Source: Ramlibacter paludis (GTDB taxonomy: Bacteria > Pseudomonadota > Gammaproteobacteria > Burkholderiales > Burkholderiaceae_C). From it: 64,000 nt of DNA. The notes under the pieces were generated by a model. It did not search any database. It was given only the letters and a program-made list of their open reading frames with translations, and was not told where the DNA came from. Shown in pieces: positions 63,710-64,000 of this stretch. Each line of letters begins with the position of its first letter. Positions within the stretch are counted from its first letter, which is position 1. Position numbers and translations under genes: made by a program. Location: assembly GCF_022012305.1 (NCBI RefSeq), contig NZ_JAKLTM010000005.1:186001-250000 (forward strand), written 5' to 3'.

Positions 63710-64000
63710 TTACACCCAGTCCTCGCCGCGCATCTCGCGCACCAGCCAGGCGCAGTAGATCGGCGCGGCCACCAGTCCGGGAACGCCGAACGCCGCTTCC
63801 AGCACCAGCATCGATGCCAGCATGGCGTAGGTCGGCACGTTGGTGCGGCCGCCGACGATGCGCGCGTTGAGGAAGTACTCCAGCTTGTGGACCACGATCA
63901 GGAAGCCCAGCGACGCGATCCCCAGCCAGACCGACACCGTCAGCGCGGCCAGCGTGATGGCGGTGTTCGACACCAGGTTGCCGATGATGGGCACCAGGCT
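63710..64000 (-). CDS. AI-2E family permease, 5' part outside window
   Basis: The visible 96 C-terminal residues read SLVPIIGNLVSNTAITLAALT..., continuing LGFLIVVHKLEYFLNARIVGGRTNVPTYAMLASMLVLEAAFGVPGLVAAPIYCAWLVREM. The pattern (xPIIGN, then LEYFLNARIVG with an xxGVPGLxxAPI end) is the C-terminal part of AI-2E/PerM-type membrane proteins. The frame stays open to the window end, so the gene starts beyond base 64000. The transported substrate is unknown. Confidence 0.78.
   Translation of the reverse strand, partial: SLVPIIGNLVSNTAITLAALTVSVWLGIASLGFLIVVHKLEYFLNARIVGGRTNVPTYAMLASMLVLEAAFGVPGLVAAPIYCAWLVREMRGEDWV

Overview
The window is GC-rich chromosomal DNA (roughly 68-70% G+C by eye) with dense, often overlapping genes (ATGA, GTGA, TGATG junctions). 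Gene content and protein style (SlyD, DctP/TRAP systems, large NAD-glutamate dehydrogenase, murU/pepP neighbourhood, short palindromic REP-like repeats) fit a betaproteobacterium of the Burkholderiales, most like Comamonadaceae. I cannot fix the genus from sequence alone. No rRNA, tRNA, CRISPR array, insertion sequence or prophage is visible. No gene-free stretch exceeds 300 bases; the longest, 48723-49018, is a divergent control region.

Region by region. (1) 1-9827, plus strand: the distal half of an aryl polyene (APE) pigment operon, with a glycosyltransferase (cut by the window edge), LpxL-type acyltransferase, thioesterase, LolA-like carrier, MMPL exporter, DUF3261 lipoprotein, ketosynthase, dehydratase, ketoreductase, second ketosynthase and Sfp-type phosphopantetheinyl transferase, mostly with overlapping ends. 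It closes at a large nested inverted repeat facing a methyltransferase. (2) 10684-16976: small exported protein, a response-regulator-like protein and the ~1600-residue NAD-glutamate dehydrogenase. (3) 17068-23008: a five-gene membrane/polyamine module (SPFH-SHOCT, DUF4178, DUF350, membrane aminopropyltransferase, Tat-lipoprotein FAD amine oxidase). A pilin gene with a sigma-54 promoter, pepP, an ankyrin membrane protein, a MurU-like nucleotidyltransferase and speD follow. SpeD would make the aminopropyl donor needed by the module. (4) 28301-36502: transketolase and GAPDH with an unusual exported gene between them, a metallo-beta-lactamase-fold protein, a TPR protein, pirin and SlyD.

(5) 36499-50511: a catabolic region. 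A minus-strand series holds hydantoinase, racemase-superfamily protein, MFS permease, TRAP DctQ and DctM, two duplicated TRAP binding proteins and an amidase, followed by a PanE-like reductase, a hydratase and a second MFS permease. It is divergent from an arylmalonate-decarboxylase-like protein and a GntR/FCD regulator. Two identical palindromes 168 bp apart sit in the divergent region. (6) 50624-55039: FecR/Trp-rich secreted protein, a small GIY-YIG protein wedged between palindromic repeats, and an EF-G paralogue. (7) 55118-57479: a LicB/LicD/LicC-like trio. (8) 57585-62725, divergent from it: a glutamine-synthetase-like enzyme, GNAT, iron alcohol dehydrogenase, PuuD-like hydrolase and aldehyde dehydrogenase. 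This set reads as a gamma-glutamylated amino-alcohol (for example ethanolamine) degradation pathway, and I consider it, together with module (3), the most interesting content. The window ends in small exported and membrane proteins and a partial AI-2E-family permease.
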